A DNA stretch of 64,000 nucleotides from Amia ocellicauda. Taxonomy: Eukaryota; Chordata; Actinopteri; Amiiformes; Amiidae. The stretch's first letter is position 1, and each line of letters opens with the position of its first letter. This document shows positions 38,557-52,605 of this stretch, one piece after another. Both the position numbers and the translations under genes were made by a program. Under the pieces are notes generated by a model that was given only the letters and a program-made list of their open reading frames with translations, did not search any database and was not told where the DNA came from. Location: contig NW_027102722.1 in assembly GCF_036373705.1 (NCBI RefSeq), positions 62,001 to 126,000 on the forward strand, read 5' to 3'.

Positions 38557-39044
38557 GCTTGGCTTGTTGGGCATCCAGGTATGCACTGAGATTACGATCG
38601 GCACGATGATTGTCGTTCTCAGGAGAATTGTGTTTCTTTGCTGATCATGTTCTCTGTCGCTTTTTACAAAGTTCTTACAAGTGGCACATTGGGGATGAGG
38701 CATAGCTGTGGACTTCTGCATGGCATGGGGCCACAGGTCATTCCAAGTATTTCAAGACGCCTGCAAATGTGTGGACACGTTGTGTTGGCCCAACCCTCAC
38801 AGATTGTGCCAAGTCAAGTAGAGATGCATGTTGTGCTGTTCTAAAGTGACACGTCGTCAACGGCAAAAACATCTCTCAGAGTTCCTGGCTTGACTTGCCT
38901 CTGGAAGACAACACTTGCCCAGGCTGGATATTTGCCGAAAGAAGCAAAGAGGACTAGACACCTTGCCTAGACGCAACTGCATATTTCATTGTCACCTGGA
39001 AGGCCATCCAGGCTTTTCACCATCATGGCTCTCGGTCAACAAGG

Positions 39045-39117
39045 CGCCCGAACAGGGACTCGAACCCTGGACCCTCAGATTAAAAGTCTGATGCTCTACC
39101 GGCTGAGCTACCCGGGC
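39045..39117 (-). tRNA. tRNA-Lys (TTT)
   Basis: Higher-order copy B twin of 22672, with the canonical T loop and no difference seen. Confidence 0.96.
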
Positions 39118-39343
39118 TTCAGTGAAGTGCTTCACAATGTGTTGGCTTCATGATTGTTCCAGACCGCTTTCTGGCCGGTTTAGAAAACTGGGCTCAGGGT
39201 CACATGCATATGAGATGTTTGGGCAATGCGAGTTCTCCACAGCAAATCCGAATTTCCGGTGTTTTCTCCTTGTCCTCATGCAATTCCAATGGCTTGACAT
39301 TTGGGAGCTCGTCCAAAACCGATGTCAAACCATAATCACGCCT

Positions 39344-39432
39344 TCCTTCGAGCCGGAATTGAACCAGCGACCTAAGGATGCCCGCTGCCTGAAACCTACA
39401 GTCCTCCGCTCTACCAACTGAGCTATCGAAGG
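39344..39432 (-). tRNA. tRNA-Tyr (GTA) with 16-nt intron, intron allele C
   Basis: Copy B twin of 22971, with the same intron allele and the same shortened spacer. Confidence 0.96.
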
Positions 39433-39502
39433 GAAGCTTCTCACCGTCTTCCCCTGGCAGTCTCAGTGGCCGTGCAAAGCCAAGAAGCACCGTGGCTTGG
39501 CT

Positions 39503-41128
39503 CAGTGGTTTTCAACCCGTGTGCCGTGAGGACTACCCAATTGTGTCGTGAGATTTTTATCCCCTGAAAAATATTATGTCATTTTGTTTGGTCAACTTCA
39601 TAAATCTTGTATCAAATCAAACTTATTCAAATGTGTGAAAATATTACATTTATACATCACCTGTAGAAAGCGTTTCATAACTGAATTGTTGTGTTTGCCG
39701 GACTGAACGCACACCTACACTGAGTTGCAGTGCTATCAGTTGTATCGTAAGGTACACTTATAAATTTCAATTTAAGAAGTGAATTTATAGTATCACCTTA
39801 TCACGAATCCTGGAATCTTGTAGAACTCAATTTCTGTAATAATTGGACACAGACACCAATTCCAAAGATATAAATTGTTAAATTTATTCAAAAACAAAGA
39901 CTAAATGTAGCACTACACTAATTATACAAAAGGGAAAAGCTAATTAAAATTCAACTCTAGATCAACAAATCAAAGACAAATCACTTCCGTGACCAAATCA
40001 AAGACCATGGGATCGCATATGATAGCACACAAATCGTTTAACAAAAAAGGTTATAAACACATTAACTACAATACCGGTTAGTAAGACGAAGGTGAGTCTC
40101 TCGTTAGTATTGTTAGTCAGACATTAAATAACTACGCAGGTTAGTATTTATGTCAGGTAACTTCTCGTTATATATATATCAGTCTCATTTACGTTTAGGT
40201 GCCGAGAAAGATCCTATCGTTACTTGTTACCACAATTTCCCTTAACTGATTATTATTCAATGATCAAGGATAGGCAGGGCCACCAATAATCTAACGTCTA
40301 TTGACTTGTGTCAATTTCAGACTAAACAGTTAAACAGGAATGAGAAGATATTTCTCGGGGTTGACAGATTTTATTTCTAAAATTATCAACAAAACAGTTT
40401 AATGCAACACACATTTATATTTAAGAAAACTAAATGATATTACACATTCTAGAGTTTTGAATCACAGAATAACATTTCTAATTGATTTCTCAAATGTCAT
40501 GAATCATGAACTCCAAACTGTTAAACTTATCTGAACTTCGTCGCAGAGAGGCCTCTCTGTCTTCGGGCTCAGATCACAGCACACGGCACATGGTCCGTGT
40601 GGTTTGGAACAAAGGCAGTGCGGTTCGGCTTTGTCCAAGAACTTCCACTCAGTCGAAGCACCTGGAAGTTGGGGTTTCGCGAAATTAGAGTCTTTTCCTA
40701 ACAGATTTTCCACTGGTTTGAAGGCTCCAAGGTTGTGCACAAAATCTTCTTTGTAAGCAGGGTTCCACCGTAGTTACTTGAAGACAAAGTCTTTGAGGAA
40801 AGCAGGGCCCTGTTCGTTCCAAGGGTCAAGTTTCTTAAGACTCAAATAGCTATTTAAATGACTGAACACTTTCATATACATTCGACTTACTCAATTGTCC
40901 AGCTGTAAAACTCCACTGATCAGGTGGGCACAGGCGGGCATGCACAGTCTGTAAAGTTCTTTATTTAATAAAGTCCTTTAAAAGAATTCTTCGTACGGCT
41001 CAATCTCCTTCTCCCAGTTTAACTCTTCTGTTGCCGGCAAAGACTTGGTTGGTTTCTGGTTCCGGTTCGGGCAACAGAGCTACAGGTTGAGCTGTGGCAG
41101 CGAGTTACTGGTTCAGGTGAGAGAGAAA

Positions 41129-41174
<46 letters not shown>

Positions 41175-42189
41175 GCACTGTTCCTTATAGTCTGTCAGAT
41201 CAATAGGTGATTGGTTCTTGAGTTCTTGAGATTGGATTTCGGTTTCAGCCCCCAGTGTCCTAATGGAGGGGGGCTTGATTTATGACTGATGTCAATCCAT
41301 GCCATCTTTTGGAAATGCCGGTTGGCCCGGGTTCGTAGCTCTATGTCGGGATTTCGGCTCTCGTCCACTTCAAAGAGTTTTTATCACCTACAGGCCCCTT
41401 TCTCCAGACATCTCATAGCAGGATTCAACCTATTTGGCCTCTTCTCGGTGCCATCCTCCCCAAAACTGTCACTTTGATGCAAACCAGTTCCAAGCTGATG
41501 AGCAAAGGAAATCTGATAACTTTGGGGGTGGAGAGGTCTTCTTTAGATCAGTGCTTCAGCTCAGAGCCCAAATGCTCTTATCAAAATACACCCAACATAA
41601 CGCTACACAGTGGAACTGCAAGGCAATTGATTAAAGGGACATGTGGTGAATTCCTTTTCATCTTTATACTGTTGTTGGATGTCTCCTGTTCCTCTAAGTC
41701 TCATTTGGCCTTGGTTTTCCCCCTCTGTGTTGAATAATCGGGCTCTAAATAGCCCCGGCGTTTCTCCTGCAGTTCTTCGTTCTTTCCACTGCTAGCGCTG
41801 CCTTTGTGCAGCTTGTTATAGGATATTGTGAACTGAACCTATTTTGCTGTGAATTTATATGTACTGCGAATAGTTTATTGTGGCTGGTCTTGGTCTGTCT
41901 GCACTAAATAAATGATTTGTATCAAGGGATTATTTAGTTTGTCTGTGTACTTTTTTACCTAACCACTAAGGGCCACTCCTTGCACTTCACACATTTGCCC
42001 TTTTAATTACTCCCTTACTGACATACTTTAACATGCAATGTGCGTGTGATAATAGTTTTAGCAGCCTGTTGCCATTCAGGTGAGACAATACCTAGTAAAT
42101 CCTTTTTTTTTTTTTTCATGTTGGTGCGCCGCGAAGGTTTTTGGTCTCAGCAAAGTGTGCCGTGGCATTACAACGCTTGGGAACCACTG
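39503..42189 (+). mobile_element. hAT element, full length (2687 bp)
   Basis: Copy B twin of 23130; both ends and TSD copies intact. Confidence 0.9.
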
Positions 42190-42696
42190 GCTTGGCTTGT
42201 TGGGCATCCAGGTATGCACTGAGATTACGATCGGCACGATGATTGTCGTTCTCAGGAGAATTGTGTTTCTTTGCTGATCATGTTCTCTGTCGCTTTTTAC
42301 AAAGTTCTTACAAGTGGCACATTGGGGATGAGGAGCAGAGCATGCTGACACGCATAGCTGTGGACTTCTGCATGGCATGGGGCCACAGGTCATTCCAAGT
42401 ATTTCAAGACGCCTGCAAATGTGTGGACACGTTGTGTTGGCCCAACCCTCACAGATTGTGCCAAGTCAAGTAGAGATGCATGTTGTGCTGTTCTAAAGTG
42501 ACACGTCGTCAACGGCAAAAACATCTCTCAGAGTTCCTGGCTTGACTTGCCTCTGGAAGACAACACTTGCCCAGGCTGGATATTTGCCGAAAGAAGCAAA
42601 GAGGACTAGACACCTTGCCTAGACACAACTGCATATTTCATTGTCACCTGGAAGGCCATCCAGGCTTTTCACCATCATGGCTCTCGGTCAACAAGG

Positions 42697-42769
42697 CGCC
42701 CGAACAGGGACTCAAACCCTGGACCCTCAGATTAAAAGTCTGATGCTCTACCGGCTGAGCTACCCGGGC
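42697..42769 (-). tRNA. tRNA-Lys (TTT), T-loop C56 changed to T
   Basis: Copy B twin of 26324 with the same TTTGAGT T loop. Confidence 0.85.
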
Positions 42770-43004
42770 TTCAGTGAAGTGCTTCACAATGTGTTGGCTT
42801 CATGATTGTTCCAGACCGCTTTCTGGCCGGTTTAAAAAACAGGGCTCAGGGTGAAAAGGGTCACATGCATATGAGATGTTTGGGCAATGCGAGTTCTCCA
42901 CAGCAAATCCGAATTTCCGATGTTTTCTCCTTGTCCTCATGCAATTCCAATGGCTTGACATTTGGGAGCTCGTCCAAAACCGATGTCAAACCATAATCAC
43001 GCCT

Positions 43005-43093
43005 TCCTTCGAGCCGGAATTGAACCAGCGACCTAAGGATGCCCGCTGTCTGAAACCTACAGTCCTCCGCTCTACCAACTGAGCTATCGAAGG
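43005..43093 (-). tRNA. tRNA-Tyr (GTA) with 16-nt intron
   Basis: Copy B twin of 26632; complete, intron T allele. Confidence 0.96.
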
Positions 43094-43163
43094 GAAGCTT
43101 CTCACCGTCTTCCCCTGGCAGTCTCAGTGGCCGTGCAAAGCCAAGAAGCACCGTGGCTTGGCT

Positions 43164-44789
43164 CAGTGGTTTTCAACCCGTGTGCCGTGAGGACTACCCA
43201 ATTGTGTCGTGAGATTTTTATCCCCTGAAAAATATTATGTCATTTTGTTTGGTCAACTTCATAAATCTTGTATCAAATCAAACTTATTCAAATGTGTGAA
43301 AATATTACATTTATACATCACCTGTAGAAAGCGTTTCATAACTGAAATGTTGTGTTTGCCGGACTGAACGCACACCTACACTGAGTTGCAGTGCTATCAG
43401 TTGTATCGTAAGGTACACTTATAAATTTCAATTTAAGAAGTGAATTTATAGTATCACCTTATCACGAATCCTGGAATCTTGTAGAACTCAATTTCTGTAA
43501 TAATTGGACACAGACACCAATTCCAAAGATATAAATTGTTAAATTTATTCAAAAACAAAGACTAAATGTAGCACTACACTAATTATACAAAAGGGAAAAG
43601 CTAATTAAAATTCAACTCTAGATCAACAAATCAAAGACAAATCACTTCCGTGACCAAATCAAAGACCATGGGATCGCATATGATAACACACAAATCGTTA
43701 AACAAAAAAGGTTATAAACACATTAACTACAATACCGGTTAGTAAGACGAAGGTGAGTCTCTCGTTAGTATTGTTAGTCAGACATTAAATAACTACGCAG
43801 GTTAGTATTTATGTCAGGTAACTTCTCGTTATATATATATCAGTCTCATTTACGTTTAGGTGCCGAGAAAGATCCTATCGTTACTTGTTACCACAATTTC
43901 CCTTAACTGATTATTATTCAATGATCAAGGATAGGCAGGGCCACCAATAATCTAACGTCTATTGACTTGTGTCAATTTCAGACTAAACAGTTAAACAGGA
44001 ATGAGAAGATATTTCTCGGGGTTGACAGATTTTATTTCTAAAATTATCAACAAAACAGTTTAATGCAACACACATTTATATTTAAGAAAACTAAATGATA
44101 TTACATATTCTAGAGTTTTGAATCACAGAATAACATTTCTAATTGATTTCTCAAATGTCATGAATCATGAACTCCAAACTGTTAAACTTATCTGAACTTC
44201 GTCGCAGAGAGGCCTCTCTGTCTTCGGGCTCAGATCACAGCACACGGCACATGGTCCGTGTGGTTTGGAACAAAGGCAGTGCGGTTCGGCTTTGTCCAAG
44301 AACTTCCACTCAGTCGATGCACCTGGAAATTGGGGTTTCGCGAAATTAGAGTCTTTTCCAAACAGATTTTCCACTGGTTTGAAGGCTCCAAGGTTGTGCA
44401 CAAAATCTTCTTTGTAAGCAGGGTTCCAACGTAGTTACTTGAAGACAAAGTCTTTGAGGAAAGCAGGGCCCTGTTCGTTCCAAGGGTCAAGTTTCTTAAG
44501 ACTCAAATAGCTATTTAAATGACTGAACACTTTCATATACATTCGACTTACTCAATTGTCCAGCTGTAAAACTCCACTGATCAGGTGGGCACAGGCGGGC
44601 ATGCGCAGTCTGTAAAGTTCTTTATTTAATAAAGTCCTTTAATAGAATTCTTCGTACGGCTCAATCTCCTTCTCCCAGTTTAACTCTTCTGTTGCCGGCA
44701 AAGACTTGGTTGGTTTCTGGTTCCGGTTCGGGCAACAGAGCTACAGGTTGAGCTGTGGCAGCGAGTTACTGGTTCAGGTGAGAGAGAAA

Positions 44790-44835
<46 letters not shown>

Positions 44836-45850
44836 GCACTGTTCCTTATAGTCTGTCAGATCAATAGGTGATTGGTTCTTGAGTTCTTGAGATTGGATTT
44901 CGGTTTCAGCCCCCAGTGTCCTAATGGAGGGGGGCTTGATTTATGACTGATGTCAATCCATGCCATCTTTTGGAAATGCCGGTTGGCCCGGGTTCGTAGC
45001 TCTATGTCGGGATTTCGGCTCTCGTCCACTTCAAAGAGTTTTTATCACCTACAGGCCCCTTTCTCCAGACATCTCATAGCAGGATTCAACCTATTTGGCC
45101 TCTTCTCGGTGCCATCCTCCCCAAAACTGTCACTTTGATGCAAACCAGTTCCAAGCTGATGAGCAAAGGAAATCTGATAACTTTGGGGGTGGAGAGGTCT
45201 TCTTTAGATCAGTGCTTCAGCTCAGAGCCCAAATGCTCTTATCAAAATACACCCAACATAACGCTACACAGTGGAACTGCAAGGCAATTGATTAAAGGGA
45301 CATGTGGTGAATTCCTTTTCATCTTTATACTGTTGTTGGATGTCTCCTGTTCCTCTAAGTCTCATTTGGCCTTGGTTTTCCCCCTCTGTGTTGAATAATC
45401 GGGCTCTAAATAGCCCCGGCGTTTCTCCTGCAGTTCTTCGTTCTTTCCACTGCTAGCGCTGCCTTTGTGCAGCTTGTTATAGGATATTGTGAACTGAACC
45501 TATTTTGCTGTGAATTTATATGTACTGCGAATAGTTTATTGTGGCTGGTCTTGGTCTGTCTGCACTAAATAAATGATTTGTATCAAGGGATTATTTAGTT
45601 TGTCTGTGTACTTTTTTACCTAACCACTAAGGGCCACTCCTTGCACTTCACACATTTGCCCTTTTAATTACTCCCTTACTGACATACTTTAACATGCAAT
45701 GTGCGTGTGATAATAGTTTTAGCAGCCTGTTGCCATTCAGGTGAGACAATACCTAGTAAATCCTTTTTTTTTTTTTTCATGTTGGTGCGCCGCGAAGGTT
45801 TTTGGTCTCAGCAAAGTGTGCCGTGGCATTACAACGCTTGGGAACCACTG
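43164..45850 (+). mobile_element. hAT element, full length (2687 bp)
   Basis: Copy B twin of 26791; both ends and TSD copies intact. Confidence 0.9.
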
Positions 45851-46357
45851 GCTTGGCTTGTTGGGCATCCAGGTATGCACTGAGATTACGATCGGCACGA
45901 TGATTGTCGTTCTCAGGAGAATTGTGTTTCTTTGCTGATCATGTTCTCTGTCGCTTTTTACAAAGTTCTTAAAAGTGGCACATTGGGGATGAGGAGCAGA
46001 GCATGCTGACACGCATAGCTGTGGACTTCTGCATGGCATGGGGCCACAGGTCATTCCAAGTATTTCAAGACGCCTGCAAATGTGTGGACACGTTGTGTTG
46101 GCCCAACCCTCACAGATTGTGCCAAGTCAAGTAGAGATGCATGTTGTGCTGTTCTAAAGTGACACGTCGTCAACGGCAAAAACATCTCTCAGAGTTCCTG
46201 GCTTGACTTGCCTCTGGAAGACAACACTTGCCCAGGCTGGATATTTGCCGAAAGAAGCAAAGAGGACTAGACACCTTGCCTAGACACAACTGCATATTTC
46301 ATTGTCACCTGGAAGGCCATCCAGGCTTTTCACCATCATGGCTCTCGGTCAACAAGG

Positions 46358-46430
46358 CGCCCGAACAGGGACTCAAACCCTGGACCCTCAGATTAAAAGT
46401 CTGATGCTCTACCGGCTGAGCTACCCGGGC
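46358..46430 (-). tRNA. tRNA-Lys (TTT), T-loop C56 changed to T
   Basis: Copy B twin of 29985 with the same TTTGAGT T loop. Confidence 0.85.
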
Positions 46431-46665
46431 TTCAGTGAAGTGCTTCACAATGTGTTGGCTTCATGATTGTTCCAGACCGCTTTCTGGCCGGTTTAAAAAA
46501 CAGGGCTCAGGGTGAAAAGGGTCACATGCATATGAGATGTTTGGGCAATGCGAGTTCTCCACAGCAAATCCGAATTTCCGATGTTTTCTCCTTGTCCTCA
46601 TGCAATTCCAATGGCTTGACTTTTGGGAGCTCGTCCAAAACCGATGTCAAACCATAATCACGCCT

Positions 46666-46754
46666 TCCTTCGAGCCGGAATTGAACCAGCGACCTAAGGA
46701 TGCCCGCTGTCTGAAACCTACAGTCCTCCGCTCTACCAACTGAGCTATCGAAGG
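46666..46754 (-). tRNA. tRNA-Tyr (GTA) with 16-nt intron
   Basis: Copy B twin of 30293; complete, intron T allele, and the same private spacer base. Confidence 0.96.
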
Positions 46755-46824
46755 GAAGCTTCTCACCGTCTTCCCCTGGCAGTCTCAGTGGCCGTGCAAA
46801 GCCAAGAAGCACCGTGGCTTGGCT

Positions 46825-48440
46825 CAGTGGTTTTCAACCCGTGTGCCGTGAGGACTACCCAATTGTGTCGTGAGATTTTTATCCCCTGAAAAATATTATG
46901 TCATTTTGTTTGGTCAACTTCATAAATCTTGTATCAAATCAAACTTATTCAAATGTGTGAAAATATTACATTTATACATCACCTGTAGAAAGCGTTTCAT
47001 AACTGAAATGTTGTGTTTGCCGGACTGAACGCACACCTACACTGAGTTGCAGTGCTATCAGTTGTATCGTAAGGTACACTTATAAATTTCAATTTAAGAA
47101 GTGAATTTATAGTATCACCTTATCACGAATCCTGGAATCTTGTAGAACTCAATTTCTGTAATAATTGGACACAGACACCAATTCCAAAGATATAAATTGT
47201 TAAATTTATTCAAAAACAAAGACTAAATGTAGCACTACACTAATTATACAAAAGGGAAAAGCTAATTAAAATTCAACTCTAGATCAACAAATCAAAGACA
47301 AATCACTTCCGTGACCAAATCAAAGACCATGGGATCGCATATGATAACACACAAATCGTTAAACAAAAAAGGTTATAAACACATTAACTACAATACCGGT
47401 TAGTAAGACGAAGGTGAGTCTCTCGTTAGTATTGTTAGTCAGACATTAAATAACTACGCAGGTTAGTATTTATGTCAGGTAACTTCTCGTTATATATATA
47501 TCAGTCTCATTTACGTTTAGGTGCCGAGAAAGATCCTATCGTTACTTGTTACCACAATTTCCCTTAACTGATTATTATTCAATGATCAAGGATAGGCAGG
47601 GCCACCAATAATCTAACGTCTATTGACTTGTGTCAATTTCAGACTAAACAGTTAAACAGGAATGAGAAGATATTTCTCGGGGTTGACAGATTTTATTTCT
47701 AAAATTATCAACAAAACAGTTTAATGCAACACACATTTATATTTAAGAAAACTAAATGATATTACATATTCTAGAGTTTTGAATCACAGAATAACATTTC
47801 TAATTGATTTCTCAAATGTCATGAATCATGAACTCCAAACTGTTAAACTTATCTGAACTTCGTCGCAGAGAGGCCTCTCTGTCTTCGGGCTCAGATCACA
47901 GCACACGGCACATGGTCCGTGTGGTTTGGAACAAAGGCAGTGCGGTTCGGCTTTGTCCAAGAACTTCCACTCAGTCGATGCACCTGGAAATTGGGGTTTC
48001 GCGAAATTAGAGTCTTTTCCAAACAGATTTTCCACTGGTTTGAAGGCTCCAAGGTTGTGCACAAAATCTTCTTTGTAAGCAGGGTTCCAACGTAGTTACT
48101 TGAAGACAAAGTCTTTGAGGAAAGCAGGGCCCTGTTCGTTCCAAGGGTCAAGTTTCTTAAGACTCAAATAGCTATTTAAATGACTGAACACTTTTATATA
48201 CATTCGACTTACTCAATTGTCCAGCTGTAAAACTCCACTGATCAGGTGGGCACAGGCGGGCATGCGCAGTCTGTAAAGTTCTTTATTTAATAAAGTCCTT
48301 TAATAGAATTCTTCGTACGGCTCAATCTCCTTCTCCCAGTTTAACTCTTCTGTTGCCGGCAAAGACTTGGTTGGTTTCTGGTTCCGGTTCGGGCAACAGA
48401 GCTACAGGTTGAGCTGTGGCAGCGAGTTACTGGTTCAGGT

Positions 48441-48484
<44 letters not shown>

Positions 48485-49499
48485 GCACTGTTCCTTATAG
48501 TCTGTCAGATCAATAGGTGATTGGTTCTTGAGTTCTTGAGATTGGATTTCGGTTTCAGCCCCCAGTGTCCTAATGGGGGGGGGCTTGATTTATGACTGAT
48601 GTCAATCCATGCCATCTTTTGGAAATGCCGGTTGGCCCGGGTTCGTAGCTCTATGTCGGGATTTCGGCTCTCGTCCACTTCAAAGAGTTTTTATCACCTA
48701 CAGGCCCCTTTCTCCAGACATCTCATAGCAGGATTCAACCTATTTGGCCTCTTCTCGGTGCCATCCTCCCCAAAACTGTCACTTTGATGCAAACCAGTTC
48801 CAAGCTGATGAGCAAAGGAAATCTGATAACTTTGGGGGTGGAGAGGTCTTCTTTAGATCAGTGCTTCAGCTCAGAGCCCAAATGCTCTTATCAAAATACA
48901 CCCAACATAACGCTACACAGTGGAACTGCAAGGCAATTGATTAAAGGGACATGTGGTGAATTCCTTTTTATCTTTATACTGTTGTTGGATGTCTCCTGTT
49001 CCTCTAAGTCTCATTTGGCCCTGGTTTTCCCCCTCTGTGTTGAATAATCGGGCTCTAAATAGCCCCGGCGTTTCTCCTGCAGTTCTTCGTTCTTTCCACT
49101 GCTAGCGCTGCCTTTGTGCAGCTTGTTATAGGATATTGTGAACTGAACCTATTTTGCTGTGAATTTATATTTACTGCGAATAGTTTATTGTGGCTGGTCT
49201 TGGTCTGTCTGCACTAAATAAATGATTTGTATCAAGGGATTATTTAGTTTGTCTGTGTACTTTTTTACCTAACCACTAAGGGCCACTCCTTGCACTTCAC
49301 ACATTTGCCCTTTTAATTACTCCCTTACTGACATACTTTAACATGCAATGTGCGTGTGATAATAGTTTTAGCAGCCTGTTGCCATTCAGGTGAGACAATA
49401 CCTAGTAAATCCTTTTTTTTTTTTTTCATGTTGGTGCGCCGCGAAGGTTTTTGGTCTCAGCAAAGTGTGCCGTGGCATTACAACGCTTGGGAACCACTG
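46825..49499 (+). mobile_element. hAT element, full length (2675 bp)
   Basis: Copy B twin of 30452; both ends and TSD copies intact. Confidence 0.9.
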
Positions 49500-50006
49500 G
49501 CTTGGCTTGTTGGGCATCCAGGTATGCACTGAGATTACGATCGGCACGATGATTGTCGTTCTCAGGAGAGTTGTGTTTCTTTGCTGATCACGTTCTCTGT
49601 GGCTTTTTACACAGTTCTTACAAGTGGCACATTGGGGATGAAGAGCAGAGCATGCTGACACGCATAGCTGTGGACTTCTGCATGGCATGGGGCCACAGGT
49701 CATTCCAAGTATTTCAAGACGCCTGCAAATGTGTGGACACGTTGTGTTGGCCCAACCCTCACAGATTATGCCAAGTCAAGTAGAGATGCATGTTGTGCTG
49801 TTCTAAAGTGACACGTCATCAACGGCAAAAACATCTCTCAGAGTTCCTGACTTGACTTGCCTCTGGAAGACAACACTTGCCCAGGCTGGATATTTGCCGA
49901 AAGAAGCAAAGAGGACTAGACACCTTGCCTAGACGCAACTGCATATTTCATTGTCACCTGGAAGGCCATCCAGGCTTTTCACCATCATGGCCCTCGGTCA
50001 ACAAGG

Positions 50007-50060
50007 CGCCCGAACAGGGACTCGAACCCTGGACCCTCAGATTAAAAGTCTGATGCTCTA
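50007..50060 (-). pseudogene. Truncated tRNA-Lys (3' 54 nt only)
   Basis: Copy B twin of 33634. Confidence 0.92.
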
Positions 50061-51154
50061 ACACACAAATCGTTAAACAAAAAAGGTTATAAACACATTA
50101 ACTACAATACCGGTTAGTAAGACGAAGGTGAGTCTCTCGTTAGTATTGTTAGTCAGACATTAAATAACTACGCAGTTTAGTATTTATGTCAGGTAACTTC
50201 TCGTTATATATATATCAGTCTCATTTACGTTTAGGTGCCGAGAAAGATCCTATCATTACTTGTTACCACAATTTCCCTTAACTGATTATTATTCAATGAT
50301 CAAGGATAGGCAGGGCCACCAATAATCTAACGTCTATTGACTTGTGTCAATTTCAGACTAAACAGTTAAACAGGAATGAGAAGATATTTCTCGGGGTTGA
50401 CAGATTTTATTTCTAAAATTATCAACAAAACAGTTTAATGCAACACACATTTATATTTAAGAAAACTAAATGATATTACACATTCTAGAGTTTTGAATCA
50501 CAGAATAACATTTCTAATTGATTTCTCAAATGTCATGAATCATGAACTCCAAACTGTTAAACTTATCTGAACTTCGTCGCAGAGAGGCCTCTCTGTCTTC
50601 GGGCTCAGATCACAGCACACGACACATGGTCCGTGTGGTTTGGAACAAAGGCAGTGCGGTTCGGCTTTGTCCAAGAACTTCCACTCAGTCGATGCACCTG
50701 GAAATTGGGGTTTCGCGAAATTAGAGTCTTTTCCAAACAGATTTTCCACTGGTTTGAAGGCTCCAAGGTTGTGCACAAAATCTTCTTTGTAAGCAGGGTT
50801 CCACCGTAGTTACTTGAAGACAAAGTCTTTGAGGAAAGCAGGGCCCTGTTCGTTCCAAGGGTCAAGTTTCTTAAGACTCAAATAGCTATTTAAATGACTG
50901 AACACTTTCATATACATTCGACTTACTCAATTGTCCAGCTGTAAAACTCCACTGATCAGGTGGGCACAGGCGGGCATGCGCAGTCTGTAAAGTTCTTTCT
51001 TTAATATAGTCCTTTAATAGAATTCTTCGTACGGCTCAATCTCCTTCTCCCAGTTTAACTCTTCTGTTGCCGGCAAAGACTTGGTTGGTTTCTGGTTCCG
51101 GTTCGGGCAACAGAGCTACAGGTTGAGCTGTGGCAGCGAGTTACTGGTTCAGGT

Positions 51155-51186
<32 letters not shown>

Positions 51187-52206
51187 CTGTGCACTGTTCC
51201 TTATAGTCTGTCAGATCAATAGGTGATTGGTTCTTGAGTTCTTGAGATTGGATTTCGGTTTCAGCCCCCAGTGTCCTAATGGAGGGGGGCTTGATTTATG
51301 ACTGATGTCAATCCATGCCATCTTTTGGAAATGCCGGTTGGCCCGGGTTCGTAGCTCTATGTCGGGATTTCGGCTCTCGTCCACTTCAAAGAGTTTTTAT
51401 CACCTACAGGCCCCTTTCTCCAGACATCTCATAGCAGGATTCAACCTATTTGGCCTCTTCTCGGTGCCATCCTCCCCAAAACTGTCACTTTGATGCAAAC
51501 CAGTTCCAAGCTGATGAGCAAAGGAAATCTGATAACTTTGGGGGTGGAGAGGTCTTCTTTAGATCAGTGCTTCAGCTCAGAGCCCAAATGCTCTTATCAA
51601 AATACACCCAACATAACGCTACACAGTGGAACTGCAAGGCAATTGATTAAAGGGACATGTGGTGAATTCCTTTTTATCTTTATACTGTTGTTGGATGTCT
51701 CCTGTTCCTCTAAGTCTCATTTGGCCTTGGTTTTCCCCCTCTGTGTTGAATAATCGGGCTCTAAATAGCCCCGGCGTTTCTCCTGCAGTTCTTCGTTCTT
51801 TCCACTGCTAGCGCTGCCTTTGTGCAGCTTCTTATAAGATATTGTGAACTGAACCTATTTTGCTGTGAATTTATATTTACTGCGAATAGTTTATTGTGGC
51901 TGGTCTTGGTCTGTCTGCACTAAATAAATGATTTGTATCAAGGGATTATTTAGTTTGTCTGTGTACTTTTTTACCTAACCACTAAGGGCCACTCCTTGCA
52001 CTTCACACATTTGCCCTTTTAATTACTCCCTTACTGACATACTTTAACATGCAATGTGCGTGTGATAATAGTTTTAGCAGCCTGTTGCCATTCAGGTGAG
52101 ACAATACCTAGTAAATCCTTTTTTTTTCTTTTTCATGTTGGTGCGCCGCGAAGGTTTTTGGTCTCAGTAAAGTGTGCCGTGGCATTACAACGCTTGGGAA
52201 CCACTG
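50061..52206 (+). mobile_element. hAT element, left-truncated
   Basis: Short-unit form. It matches the copy at 33688 only as far as 50631, where the higher-order duplication ends. The poly-T is interrupted by a C (near 52128). Confidence 0.88.
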
Positions 52207-52605
52207 GCTTGGCTTGTTGGGCATCCAGGTATGCACTGAGATTACGATCGGCACGATGATTGTCGTTCTCAGGAGAATTGTGTTTCTTTGCTGATCATGT
52301 TCTCTGTCGCTTTTTACACAGTTCTTACAAGTGGCACATTGGGGATGAGGAGCAGAGCATGCTGACACGCATAGCTGTGGACTTCTGCATGGCATGGGGC
52401 CACAGGTCATTCCAAGTATTTCAAGACGCCTGCAAATGTGTGGACACGTTGTGTTGGCCCAACCCTCACAGATTGTGCCAAGTCAAGTAGAGATGCATGT
52501 TGTGCTGTTCTAAAGTGACACGTCGTCAACGGCAAAAACATCTCTCAGAGTTCCTGGCTTGACTTGCCTCTGGAAGACAACACTTGCCCAGGCTGGATAT
52601 TTGCT

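Larger units (their letters stand above)
34259..50631. repeat. Higher-order repeat copy B (16,373 bp)
   Basis: Second copy of the five-unit block. All private markers of copy A recur at +16,373: the 19-bp and 9-bp deletions of unit 21164, the tRNA-Lys T-loop variant of units 24797 and 28458, and the GGCTTTTTAC variant of unit 32107. Position 36518 is a private c where copy A (20145) has t. Its right edge lies before 50632, where the base returns to the form not seen at 34259. Confidence 0.9.
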
